DNA of 29,671 nt, from assembly GCA_937983075.1 (NCBI GenBank), contig CALKAQ010000020.1, forward strand, positions 1-29,671, read 5' to 3'. The translations under genes and the position numbers were made by a program. Shown piece by piece: positions 16,451-23,740 of this stretch (positions within the stretch are counted from its first letter, which is position 1; each line of letters begins with the position of its first letter). Under the pieces are notes generated by a model. It had not been told where the DNA came from and did not search any database. It saw nothing but the letters and a program-made list of their open reading frames with translations. This stretch comes from an uncultured bacterium (lineage in GTDB: Bacteria; Bacillota; Limnochordia; DTU080; JAAYLA01).

Positions 16451-16879
16451 CTACCTGAGATTGAACACTCCAAGGGCGGCCACCCGTTTGCGTTCTTCTT
16501 CGATGACTTCGGCGAAACTGAGGGAAAATAAATCACATAGCGCCGCAATATAAAAAAGGTTCCGGCCGAGTTCGGCTTCGAGAACCTCGCGGCATTGCTC
16601 ACACAGCGAACCCTCAAGGTGCGTTGCCATGTACTCTTTCATTTCCCAGTAGCTACTGATGTCGCTCGGGAGCTCTTGCTTGCCGGCGTTTACCCTGACG
16701 CAACCGCACGAAGTAACGGCTTTAACTACGGCTCGGTTCACGCGGGCACCTGATTCATGCAGCTTGGACAGCACGTCGAGCAGGCTTTTGTGGCGAATCA
16801 AATACTCCGAGACGGACTCCTGAAAGGAGTTGTACCGGCTGTCGAGATTGTCGTCTATATCGCGGGTGCTCGAACTCAC
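16451..16879 (-). CDS. Conserved MazG-like helical protein of the disA-carD interval
   Basis: 142 residues, cytosolic, all helical. I do not know a named function. The C-terminal helices read ELGRNLFYIAALCDLFSLSF-AEVIEEE, which closely resembles the metal-binding helix pair of MazG-type NTP pyrophosphohydrolases (ELGD-L-Y-A). The Asp expected after ELG is Arg here, so catalysis may be lost. It also has a CGC motif near the middle and CEQC before the MazG-like helix, which could bind a metal. Similar proteins occur beside disA in Paenibacillus-like genomes, from memory. The start is GTG 16879, with AGGAG ten nucleotides upstream; it has its own near-perfect promoter and is transcribed away from carD. 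Confidence 0.75.
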   Translation of the reverse strand: MSSSTRDIDDNLDSRYNSFQESVSEYLIRHKSLLDVLSKLHESGARVNRAVVKAVTSCGCVRVNAGKQELPSDISSYWEMKEYMATHLEGSLCEQCREVLEAELGRNLFYIAALCDLFSLSFAEVIEEERKRVAALGVFNLR

Positions 16880-16931
16880 AGGTACCACACTCCTAGGTAG
16901 TTCTTTCGCGCAGCGACGAAGTCGCAAGAAC

Positions 16932-16961
16932 ATTATACGGGGCTGTAAAACGCATTGTCAA
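16932..16961 (-). promoter_or_regulatory. Sigma-A promoter for the MazG-like gene
   Basis: Minus strand: perfect TTGACA (16961-16956), 18-nt spacer, perfect TATAAT (16937-16932). One of the best consensus promoters in the window. Confidence 0.88.
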
Positions 16962-16983
16962 GAGAGGGGCGGCCCGCGGGGAC

Positions 16984-17012
16984 TTCACAACTTTCCAAGG
17001 AAATGGTAGAAT
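16984..17012 (+). promoter_or_regulatory. Extended -10 promoter for carD-ispDF
   Basis: TTCACA (16984-16989), 17-nt spacer, TGGTAGAAT with the -10 at 17007-17012. It sits back to back with the divergent promoter of the MazG-like gene, the two -35 boxes 22 nt apart. Confidence 0.7.
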
Positions 17013-17063
17013 AATATATAGGACCTTGTTGGCTGGTCCAACATGAATGGGGGTTTCGGCTGG

Positions 17064-17540
17064 ATGTTCAACATCGGGGACAAAGTCGTCTATCCGATGC
17101 ATGGCGCTGGCGTCATTGAAGCAGTCGAAGAGCGGGAGGTACTGGGTGAAAAGGCCCAATATTACATCATGCACCTGCCGATCGGCGACATGCAGGTGAT
17201 GGTGCGGCTCGACAACGTCAAAGAAGTCGGCCTGCGCGAAATCATCAAGCATGAAGACGTCGAGCGAGTGTTCAGCACGCTGAAAGGCGAACAGACGCAA
17301 ATGTCCCAGAACTGGAACCGACGTTACCGTGCCAACATGGAAAAAATTAAAAGCGGCGACATCTTCGAAGTCGCTGAAGTCGTCCGCAACCTTTCCATTC
17401 GTGACCGGGAAAGGGGCTTGTCGACAGGGGAACGAAAGATGCTCGACAATGCCCGACAAATTCTCATCAGCGAATTGGTCCTCGCACAAGGGACTACCGC
17501 AGAAGAGGTTGAGGCCACCATCGATCGTCTTCTCGGGTAG
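17064..17540 (+). CDS. carD: CarD/CdnL-family RNA polymerase-binding regulator
   Basis: 158 residues. The N-terminal Tudor-like RNA-polymerase-interaction domain begins MFNIGDKVVYPMHGAGVIEA, the canonical opening of CarD/CdnL proteins; the C-terminal helical DNA-binding domain contains LSIRDRERGLSTGERKML. These proteins bind the RNA polymerase beta lobe and stabilise open complexes at many promoters, often rRNA promoters. The start is ATG 17064, with GGGGG ten nucleotides upstream; ATG 17043 would add seven residues not seen in the family. It precedes ispDF by 72 nt without a terminator, so the two are probably co-transcribed. A PIN/TRAM gene (yacL) is often next in relatives and is absent. 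Confidence 0.92.
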   Translation: MFNIGDKVVYPMHGAGVIEAVEEREVLGEKAQYYIMHLPIGDMQVMVRLDNVKEVGLREIIKHEDVERVFSTLKGEQTQMSQNWNRRYRANMEKIKSGDIFEVAEVVRNLSIRDRERGLSTGERKMLDNARQILISELVLAQGTTAEEVEATIDRLLG

Positions 17541-17612
17541 TCCTTTGTTCGTTTTCAGACCACGAAAACAACCGTCGAACACCAGCTTGTTCCACCGGAG
17601 GGAAAGAATTAC

Positions 17613-18803
17613 GTGTCAAGGACATTCGCCATTGTGCCGGCGGCCGGCCAAGGAACGCGCATGGCCGGAGGCACAGGCGCGACATTGAAGCAGTTCCAAC
17701 GCCTCGCTGGTCGTACGATCTTGGAGCGTACCCTCGAGGCGTTGTGGCGTTCTGGGGTACTTGATGGCATTGTCGTTGCAGGCCCGGCGGCAGAGCTCGA
17801 GGAACTTCGACAATTGATGGCTCGTCTACCGTTCGCGGACCGCGTCAACGTGGTGGCGGGCGGCAGGGAGCGCCAAGAATCCGTTTGGCTTGGTCTGCAG
17901 GCGGTACCGGAAGACGCATCCATTGTCGTCGTGCACGATGGGGTACGCCCCCTCGTTCCTCCTTCATTGGTCCGGCGTGTCGTTGCCGCAGCGCGCGAAG
18001 ACGGTGCGGCGATCGCGGCACTTCCTGTCGCAGATACATTGAAGAAAGCAACAGATCAAAACGGTGAACACCCGTACGTTGCCGACACGGTCGATCGATC
18101 CCGCATGTGGGCGGCCCAGACGCCGCAAGCTTTCCGGCGCGATTTATTTGCAGTGGCATATGAAGCGGTCAATCAAAGGCGCTTGCATGTCACCGACGAT
18201 GCAAGCGTCATTGAAGCGGTGGGCGGCACGGTGCGTCTTGTTCATGGTGATCCGCGCAACATCAAGATTACCCGTCAGGAGGACTTGGATTTGGTGCAGG
18301 ATTTGGTCAGGGGAGAAAGCCTTCCCATGCGGGTAGGTATAGGGTACGACGTGCATCGCTTAGTGCCGGGGCGGCCGCTCATCCTCGGCGGGATCGAAAT
18401 TCCGCATGAACTTGGATTGATCGGGCATTCGGACGCCGACGTCTTGACACACGCCGTGATGGACGCCTTGCTTGGGGCGTGCGCGCTCGGTGACATCGGC
18501 AGACACTTCCCCGACAATGATCCGGTTTACGCCGGCATTTCCAGCATCCTGCTGCTCGAGAAGGTGTGTCAGCTCATAGCTGAAGCAGGTTATGAGCCGG
18601 CGCAGATCGATGCGGTGATCGCAGCCGAGAAACCCCGATTGGCGGCGTACATTCCACAAATGCAAGAACGCCTTGCCGGAGTTCTCGGTTTGGAAGTCCA
18701 AAACGTCGGGATCAAGGCTACGACCACCGAAGGTTTGGGATTTGTCGGACGCCAAGAAGGCATTGAAGTGCGGGTTGTCGCTACGGTTCGAGCGATCGCA
18801 TGA
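17613..18803 (+). CDS. ispDF: Bifunctional IspD-IspF (MEP isoprenoid pathway)
   Basis: 396 residues in one frame. Residues 1-238 are IspD, 2-C-methylerythritol 4-phosphate cytidylyltransferase, with PAAGQGTRM at the start and VHDGVRPLV and DTVDRSRMWAAQTPQ later. Residues 239-396 are IspF, the cyclodiphosphate synthase, beginning MRVGIGYDVHRL and containing GHSDADVLTHAV, DIGRHFPD and GLGFVGRQEGI. The two enzymes catalyse steps 3 and 5 of the pathway; fused forms are known mainly from Proteobacteria, while Bacillus relatives usually have separate adjacent genes. There is essentially no linker. The start is GTG 17613, with GGAGGG about ten nucleotides upstream. The stop overlaps the convergent ribH gene by 23 nt. 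Confidence 0.95.
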   Translation: MSRTFAIVPAAGQGTRMAGGTGATLKQFQRLAGRTILERTLEALWRSGVLDGIVVAGPAAELEELRQLMARLPFADRVNVVAGGRERQESVWLGLQAVPEDASIVVVHDGVRPLVPPSLVRRVVAAAREDGAAIAALPVADTLKKATDQNGEHPYVADTVDRSRMWAAQTPQAFRRDLFAVAYEAVNQRRLHVTDDASVIEAVGGTVRLVHGDPRNIKITRQEDLDLVQDLVRGESLPMRVGIGYDVHRLVPGRPLILGGIEIPHELGLIGHSDADVLTHAVMDALLGACALGDIGRHFPDNDPVYAGISSILLLEKVCQLIAEAGYEPAQIDAVIAAEKPRLAAYIPQMQERLAGVLGLEVQNVGIKATTTEGLGFVGRQEGIEVRVVATVRAIA

Positions 18804-19248
18804 GATTGGCCATTTCAATGGCGGCTACGGCTGCGTCCCAACCTTTGTTTCCGGCTTTTGTGCCCGCCCGCTCCATGGCCTGCTCAATGGTGTCAACGGT
18901 CAGTACGCCGAAAATCACCGGTACATCCGTATCCCACGCTGCTTGAGCGATGCCTTTTGCTGCTTCGTTGCACACGTAATCGAAATGCGGCGTCGCCCCG
19001 CGGATTACCGCACCAAGGGCGATCACGGCATCGCATTTGCGTTTGGACGCCATGCGCCTGGCGACGAGGGGAATTTCAAATGCACCCGGCGTCCAAGCAA
19101 TTTCCACCTTGTCCATGTCGGCTCCGTGGCGGCGCAGGCAGGCCAGCGCGCCTTCCAACAGTTGGCGTGTAATGAATTCGTTGAAGCGGGCGACCACCAC
19201 ACCGAACTTCAAACCGTCGGCGGAAAGGCTTCCTTCGAAAGTCGTCAT
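18781..19248 (-). CDS. ribH: 6,7-dimethyl-8-ribityllumazine synthase
   Basis: 155 residues, forms the icosahedral lumazine synthase shell; condenses the RibBA product 3,4-dihydroxybutanone phosphate with the RibD product. Motifs: ARFNEFIT for substrate binding, PGAFEIPL, ALGAVIRGATPHFDYV with the catalytic His, and FGVLTVDTIEQAMERAG. The start is ATG 19248, with AAAGGAG eight nucleotides upstream, overlapping the ribBA stop as ATGA. Last gene of the rib operon. It runs 23 nt into the convergent ispDF gene, with no terminator visible at the junction. Confidence 0.97.
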   Translation of the reverse strand: MTTFEGSLSADGLKFGVVVARFNEFITRQLLEGALACLRRHGADMDKVEIAWTPGAFEIPLVARRMASKRKCDAVIALGAVIRGATPHFDYVCNEAAKGIAQAAWDTDVPVIFGVLTVDTIEQAMERAGTKAGNKGWDAAVAAIEMANLMRSLEP

Positions 19249-20486
19249 TCCTCGCGCTCCTTTGCTTCCCAATATTCAATCCCCTTGAGCAAGTGCCCCA
19301 GCTTGTGGCGTTTGGTATGCAAGTACCGTGCGTTGTGTCGGTTGGCGGGGATTTCAATGGGCACTTGCTCCGTGACCTGCAGGCCGTATCCTTCAAGCCC
19401 GATGATTTTTTTCGGATTGTTCGTCAACAGGCGGATAGTCGTCAGACCGAGGTCCGTGAGAATTTGGGCTCCTGTGCCGTAATCTCGCAAATCCGGTGGA
19501 AAGCCGAGTTCTCGGTTCGCTTCCACGGTGTCCCGGCCGAGATCCTGTAAAGCGTAGGCTTTCAGTTTGTTGATGAGGCCGATTCCGCGGCCTTCGTGTT
19601 CGGGGAAGTACACCAATACGCCCATTCCTTCGGCTTCAATGCGTGCAAGGGCGCTTGCAAGCTGTTCACCGCAGTCGCACCGCAACGAACCGAGAATGTC
19701 CCCGGTGACGCAGCCGGAGTGCATGCGTACCAACACGTTTTGTTTGCCGGCGACGTCACCTTTCACCAAAGCGACTTGGCTTTCGCCATCGAGTTTGTGG
19801 CGGTAGCCGATGATGCGGAAATGACCGTAGCGGGTCGGCATGTCCGCTTCGGCACACCGCTCAATCAATTTTTCGGTGCGGCGTCGATAGCGGATGAGAT
19901 CGGCGATGGTGATGATTTTCAGCCCGTGCTTCCGCGCAAATTCGAGCAGCTCCGGCGTGCGGGCCATTCTTCCGTCCGGTCCCATAATTTCGCATATGAC
20001 GGCCGCGGGAAACAAGCCCGCCAAGCGTGTGAGATCGACGGCCGCCTCGGTGTGCCCTGCGCGGCGCAGCACACCTCCGTCCACCGCTTGGATGGGGAAG
20101 ATGTGGCCGGGACGTACGAGGTCGTCGGGACGTGTCTTGGGATCGGCGATGAGGTTGACGGTCAGCGCTCGTTCGTAGGCGGAAATGCCGGTGTGAGCTT
20201 GTCGAGCGTCAACCGATACCGTAAAAGCCGTACCCATTCTTTCGCGATTGTCTTCCGTCATTAGGGGGATTTCCAGTTCTTGCAGCCGCTCGCGCGTGGT
20301 TGGAACGCAGATGAGCCCGCGCCCGTGGGTCGCCATAAAATTGATGATTTCAGGTGTTGCCTTTTCCGCGGCGGCGACGAGGTCGCCTTCGTTCTCGCGA
20401 TCGGCATCATCGATAACGATAATCATTTCTCCCCGGCGAATGGCCTCAATCGCGTCGGGTATGGAGTCAAACTGTGGCTGAGTCAT
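19245..20486 (-). CDS. ribBA: Bifunctional DHBP synthase / GTP cyclohydrolase II
   Basis: 413 residues. The N-terminal RibB half makes 3,4-dihydroxy-2-butanone 4-phosphate from ribulose 5-phosphate, with acidic metal loop DRENEGD (29-35) and a RAGHTEAAVDL motif. The C-terminal RibA half opens GTP to start the pterin side: zinc ligands in SGCVTGDILGSLRCDCG, HEGRGIGL for catalysis and DYGTGAQIL. Both halves look intact. ATG start overlapping the ribE stop (ATGA), with GGGGAGG seven nucleotides upstream. Confidence 0.97.
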   Translation of the reverse strand: MTQPQFDSIPDAIEAIRRGEMIIVIDDADRENEGDLVAAAEKATPEIINFMATHGRGLICVPTTRERLQELEIPLMTEDNRERMGTAFTVSVDARQAHTGISAYERALTVNLIADPKTRPDDLVRPGHIFPIQAVDGGVLRRAGHTEAAVDLTRLAGLFPAAVICEIMGPDGRMARTPELLEFARKHGLKIITIADLIRYRRRTEKLIERCAEADMPTRYGHFRIIGYRHKLDGESQVALVKGDVAGKQNVLVRMHSGCVTGDILGSLRCDCGEQLASALARIEAEGMGVLVYFPEHEGRGIGLINKLKAYALQDLGRDTVEANRELGFPPDLRDYGTGAQILTDLGLTTIRLLTNNPKKIIGLEGYGLQVTEQVPIEIPANRHNARYLHTKRHKLGHLLKGIEYWEAKEREE

Positions 20487-21091
20487 CGCCCGACCTCCCC
20501 TTCACGGCCTTGTAAAATGCGCTCGACGTATTTGGCAAGCAAGTCTGCTTCAATGTTGAATTCGGTTCCCGGCACGGCATCTCCCAGAGTGGTGTGTTCG
20601 AGCGTATGAGGAATGACCACGACATCGAAGGCATCCGGGTGTACGGCGGCGACGGTGAGGCTGACGCCGTCCACTGCGACGGAACCCTTTTCGACGAAAT
20701 AGCTGCGAAGTGCGGGGGGCATGGATATGGTTAGGCGGCGGGATGCGCCTTCGGAGACGATGTGCAGAAGCTTTGCCGTTGCATCGATATGTCCGGATAC
20801 GAAGTGGCCGCCTAATCTGTCCGTCGCGCGCAGCGCACGCTCTAGATTCACCTTGCTGCCGGGCTGCAAGCGGCCAAGCGTGGTACGTCTCAGCGTCTCG
20901 GCACTGGCTACGGTGAGAAACGTTGTACCCGCAACCTGAACCGCCGTCAAGCACGGTCCGCTCACTGCTACGGAATCGCCCACCGCCAAGTCCTGACATA
21001 TGGTTGGTGCTTCAATGACAAAAGTCGCGTCGCTGCCGTCAAATTCTACGGACTGAATGCGTCCGACGCTTTCGATCAGACCGGTAAACAC
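20483..21091 (-). CDS. ribE: Riboflavin synthase alpha subunit
   Basis: 202 residues, two lumazine-binding beta barrels (about 1-97 and 98-202). It dismutates two molecules of ribityllumazine to riboflavin. The N-terminus MFTGLIE is invariant in the family, and barrel two carries GSVAVDGVSLTV. In barrel one the corresponding site reads SVAVSGPCLTA, where most members have a V-N-G-V-C-L-T form, a mild divergence. The start is GTG 21091, with AGGCGGGTG about eight nucleotides upstream, three nucleotides after the ribD stop, so the two are coupled. Confidence 0.95.
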   Translation of the reverse strand: MFTGLIESVGRIQSVEFDGSDATFVIEAPTICQDLAVGDSVAVSGPCLTAVQVAGTTFLTVASAETLRRTTLGRLQPGSKVNLERALRATDRLGGHFVSGHIDATAKLLHIVSEGASRRLTISMPPALRSYFVEKGSVAVDGVSLTVAAVHPDAFDVVVIPHTLEHTTLGDAVPGTEFNIEADLLAKYVERILQGREGEVGR

Positions 21092-21094
21092 GAT

Positions 21095-22243
21095 TTACAC
21101 CCGCCTTTGTACAGTTCCCGTCCACATAAAATCTTCGCCAAAAAACTTGTGGGATACGTCGGTTAGGCGGTAACCCAGGTGTGGTTCATCAACGCCTTGT
21201 CCCGCAATTGGCGACGGGGCGAACGCTCCGCCCAAAACAAGCGGCGCCATGAACACGGTGACGCGGTCGACCAAGCCGTGGTCAAAAAACGAGCCGGCCA
21301 ACGTGGGGCCTCCCTCTAAGAAAATGCTGGTGATCTGCAGATCCGCCAGGTCGTGCAAAAGTCGGACGAGATCGACCCGACCGTCCGGTCCGGTGCCCAC
21401 CCAAACGCGCACGCCGCGGTCGCGCAGTGCTTGGATTTTGCGCGGCGGTGCAGCCTCGCTGACTGCGACGATGACATCCGCGCTGTCACCGGCTCCTTCC
21501 AGGCAGCGGGCCCGCAACGGAATGGCGGCGCGGGAATCGACAATGATGCGCGTTGGTTGCATGTCGGGTGCCGACACATCTGCGGCGTCCGCAAGCCTTA
21601 CCGTCAGACGCGGATCGTCCGCTAGTACGGTACCGATGCCCACCATGATGGCGTCGTGCCGCGACCGGAGGCGGTGAACTTCTCGGCGGGACGCCTCACT
21701 CGTTATCCATTGCGATTTGCCGGTGCGGCAAGCAACTTTGCCGTCGGCGCTCATGGCCGTTTTGAAGTGCACGAACGGGCGTTTTTCTTTCATATAGACG
21801 ATGAAGGCTTCGTTTAGCTTGGCGGCCTCCTCTTGGCGCAAGCCGACTTCAACCTGAATGCCTGCGGTGCGCAAGCGTTCGACACCTGCACCGGAAACAA
21901 GTGGATTCGGATCGATCATCGCAATGACAACGCGGGACAGGCCAGCCTGGATACACAGATCGGCACAAGGAGGGGTGCGGCCATAGTGTGAGCACGGTTC
22001 CAGCGTGACATAAAGCGTGGCCCCGCGAGCGGCTTCACCGGCTTCTTCGAGGGCGACGACTTCAGCGTGTGGGTCGCCCGCTTTCGCATGATATCCCGAT
22101 CCGACGATTTGTCCGTCTCGGACGCATACAGCACCGACGGCGGGATTGGGTGAAGTGAAGCCAAGCCCAAGCCGGGCCAGACGGAGAGCTTCGTCCATGA
22201 AGGCAACATCTTCAGCGGTCCACACGTTCGGTGCTTCTTGCAA
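21095..22243 (-). CDS. ribD: Bifunctional riboflavin-specific deaminase / reductase RibD
   Basis: About 382 residues. The N-terminal cytidine-deaminase-like domain has SPNPAVGAV, HAEVVAL and PCSHYGRTPPCA (zinc site); the C-terminal DHFR-like reductase has KTAMSADGKVA, GIGTVLADDP and EGGPTLAGSF. First gene of ribD-ribE-ribBA-ribH. The start is uncertain: TTG 22243 has GGGGTG six nucleotides upstream and is used here; GTG 22225 gives an N-terminus nearer to homologues but only a weak AAGAAG site; ATG 22303 has no ribosome site and would enter the leader structures. The leader carries a promoter, an FMN-riboswitch-like remnant and a hairpin that would bury the GGGGTG. Confidence 0.92.
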   Translation of the reverse strand: MQEAPNVWTAEDVAFMDEALRLARLGLGFTSPNPAVGAVCVRDGQIVGSGYHAKAGDPHAEVVALEEAGEAARGATLYVTLEPCSHYGRTPPCADLCIQAGLSRVVIAMIDPNPLVSGAGVERLRTAGIQVEVGLRQEEAAKLNEAFIVYMKEKRPFVHFKTAMSADGKVACRTGKSQWITSEASRREVHRLRSRHDAIMVGIGTVLADDPRLTVRLADAADVSAPDMQPTRIIVDSRAAIPLRARCLEGAGDSADVIVAVSEAAPPRKIQALRDRGVRVWVGTGPDGRVDLVRLLHDLADLQITSIFLEGGPTLAGSFFDHGLVDRVTVFMAPLVLGGAFAPSPIAGQGVDEPHLGYRLTDVSHKFFGEDFMWTGTVQRRV

Positions 22244-22249
22244 GCAAAA

Positions 22250-22276
22250 CACCCCAAAGCCGGTGCCCTCGGGGCG
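22250..22276 (-). promoter_or_regulatory. Hairpin that would sequester the ribD ribosome site
   Basis: Minus strand: CGCCCCGA (22276-22269) can pair with TTGGGGTG (22257-22250), eight base pairs including two G-U, with an 11-nt loop. The 3' arm holds the Shine-Dalgarno-like GGGGTG, and TTTT follows, so it could hide the site or act as a weak terminator. Inference from pairing only. Confidence 0.35.
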
Positions 22277-22337
22277 CGGAAAAGCGGGCCGGGAAAGGCG
22301 CATGAGTGAGGCGCTTCCTGGCTCGACGACAACTTGG

Positions 22338-22366
22338 CCTTCTTCGATCCGGACCCCGAAGCGATA
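22338..22366 (-). promoter_or_regulatory. FMN riboswitch (RFN element) remnant, interior missing
   Basis: Minus strand, about 15-30 nt after the predicted start site. CTTCGGGG (22361-22354), the normal 5' edge of the RFN element, is followed at once by TCCGGATC (22353-22346) and GAAGAAGG (22345-22338), which resemble the normal 3' edge (GTCTGGATGGGAGAAGG in B. subtilis). The roughly 100 nt of helices P2-P5 between these edges are absent. What is left can fold only into a CTTCG/CGAAG hairpin. It could not bind FMN in the known way. Confidence 0.5.
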
Positions 22367-22387
22367 TGTGAATCTTTTCTCAGGCCC

Positions 22388-22416
22388 AGCATATCACGGG
22401 GTCTGTAGGGAATCAA
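22388..22416 (-). promoter_or_regulatory. Probable promoter of the rib operon
   Basis: Minus strand: TTGATT (22416-22411), exactly 17 nt, TATGCT (22393-22388). Four of six bases match consensus in each box. It places the transcript start near 22381, leaving a leader of about 140 nt. Confidence 0.55.
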
Positions 22417-22474
22417 GCAGGAGAGGAGAAGCCCGCAGGGAATGTATCCTCGCAGGGAGGAGGCAGAAGCACTC

Positions 22475-23251
22475 ATGTTTGCGAACATCGATCCGGTCGC
22501 ATTTACGATAGGACCCTTTGCGGTCCGTTGGTATGGGCTGTTTATGGCTGTGTCTATCCTTATTGGTTTTTTTTATTTTCGGCGAGATGCACTTCGGCTA
22601 GGCCACGACGAAGATTTTATATACAATCTGACGTTTTTGATGGTGATCGCGGGAGTCATCGGCGCACGTCTGGTGTACGTCGCGACGAACTGGGACTACT
22701 ATGGCAGCAACCTTGGCGCCATTTACCGCATCGATCAAGGGGGGCTTTCCTTTCACGGCGCCATCGGCGGCGGGGCGTTGGCCGGATGGCTCTATGCTAC
22801 GGCGAAAGGTCAAAAATTCATTCGATTTTTTGATTTAGCCATCCCCGGTGTTGCAGTCGGAATCATGCTTGTTCGCATCGGCAATCTCATCAACGGTGAG
22901 GTCATGGGAAGGACGACGGAATTGTTGCCGTTCGACCGTCATCCTGCGCAAATTTATGCTTCGATTCTCGGTGTCGTCCTTCTGATCATTCACAACGTGC
23001 TCGCACGTCAGCGGAGACCGGACGGTTATTTAACCTGGTCCTTCTTGCTTTATTACTCACTTTTCCGCGCCGTGATCGAGGAAACCGTTCGTGAAAATCC
23101 TCTCTACGTTTGGGGCTATGTCAACGACGCTTGGGGCATCGGCTTCTTTACGCTGACCCACCTCATTTCGGTACCAATTATATTGCTTGCTGTGTGGCAG
23201 CGCCGTGAAGTCATTCGCCGAGGTACGCTTCGAGGAGGCCTGCGGCGATGA
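22475..23251 (+). CDS. lgt: Prolipoprotein diacylglyceryl transferase
   Basis: 258 residues, seven-helix membrane enzyme that attaches diacylglycerol to the lipobox cysteine of lipoproteins. Signatures: GPFAVRWYGL near the N-terminus, GGLSFHGAIGGG with the essential His, RIGNLINGEVMGR with the phosphatidylglycerol-binding Arg-Asn, and HPAQIYAS. The start is ATG 22475, with GGAGGAGG about eleven nucleotides upstream, which gives the usual family N-terminus; ATG 22442 would add eleven charged residues before the first helix. Divergent from ribD. No clear promoter could be read in the gap. Its stop overlaps the NUDIX start. Confidence 0.95.
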   Translation: MFANIDPVAFTIGPFAVRWYGLFMAVSILIGFFYFRRDALRLGHDEDFIYNLTFLMVIAGVIGARLVYVATNWDYYGSNLGAIYRIDQGGLSFHGAIGGGALAGWLYATAKGQKFIRFFDLAIPGVAVGIMLVRIGNLINGEVMGRTTELLPFDRHPAQIYASILGVVLLIIHNVLARQRRPDGYLTWSFLLYYSLFRAVIEETVRENPLYVWGYVNDAWGIGFFTLTHLISVPIILLAVWQRREVIRRGTLRGGLRR

Positions 23252-23679
23252 CGAGGGATTTTGCAGTGGCGACTTTCGTCGTTGACCAAGGAAAGGTGCT
23301 GCTGCTGTTTCACCGCAAGCTCGGCAAGTGGCTGCCGCCCGGTGGCCACGTTGAACCGGGAGAGCTGCCGGATGAGGCTGCAGTGCGTGAAGTGTACGAG
23401 GAGACGGGAATCCGCGTGGAGTTGGTCGGCGAGCGCGGGCTTCCGATTGAAAACCCCCGGCAGCTCGTCATACCGCAGGGCGTGCAGCTCGAACAAATTA
23501 CGGAAGATCATCAGCACATCGATTTCGTCTATTTTGCCCGTCCTGTCGGCAATACAACGTTGCGGGCCAACCATGAGTCCGAGCGGCTGGGGTGGTTCGG
23601 CCATGAAGAGCTGGCGCAGCTGCCGCTGACGCATGAGATCCGCCTGTGGGTTGAGAAGGCCCTCAAAACCCTTTCTTGA
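23248..23679 (+). CDS. NUDIX hydrolase
   Basis: 143 residues, single NUDIX domain. The box G-x5-E-x7-REVYEETGI spans about residues 33-55 and is complete, including the metal-binding glutamates, so it should be active on a nucleoside diphosphate linked substrate; the exact substrate is unknown. An HxHIDFVYFARP strand and a late acidic stretch are common in small MutT-like members. The ATG overlaps the lgt stop as ATGA, indicating coupling with lgt; no functional link with lipoprotein processing is established. Confidence 0.9.
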   Translation: MTRDFAVATFVVDQGKVLLLFHRKLGKWLPPGGHVEPGELPDEAAVREVYEETGIRVELVGERGLPIENPRQLVIPQGVQLEQITEDHQHIDFVYFARPVGNTTLRANHESERLGWFGHEELAQLPLTHEIRLWVEKALKTLS

Positions 23680-23704
23680 CGCCGTTTGAGAACAATGCCG
23701 TCGG

Positions 23705-23734
23705 TTGACACGCTCCAGGCGCCTCTTCTATAAT
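23705..23734 (+). promoter_or_regulatory. Sigma-A promoter of the cysE operon
   Basis: Perfect TTGACA (23705-23710), 18-nt spacer, perfect TATAAT (23729-23734). It drives the T-box leader and cysE-cysS-mrnC-rlmB. Confidence 0.9.
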
Positions 23735-23740
23735 GAAGGC

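Noticed and set aside
22321..22440. A complete, functional FMN riboswitch
   Set aside because: The interior helices and the GGGTGAAA-type core are absent; only the outer edges match.
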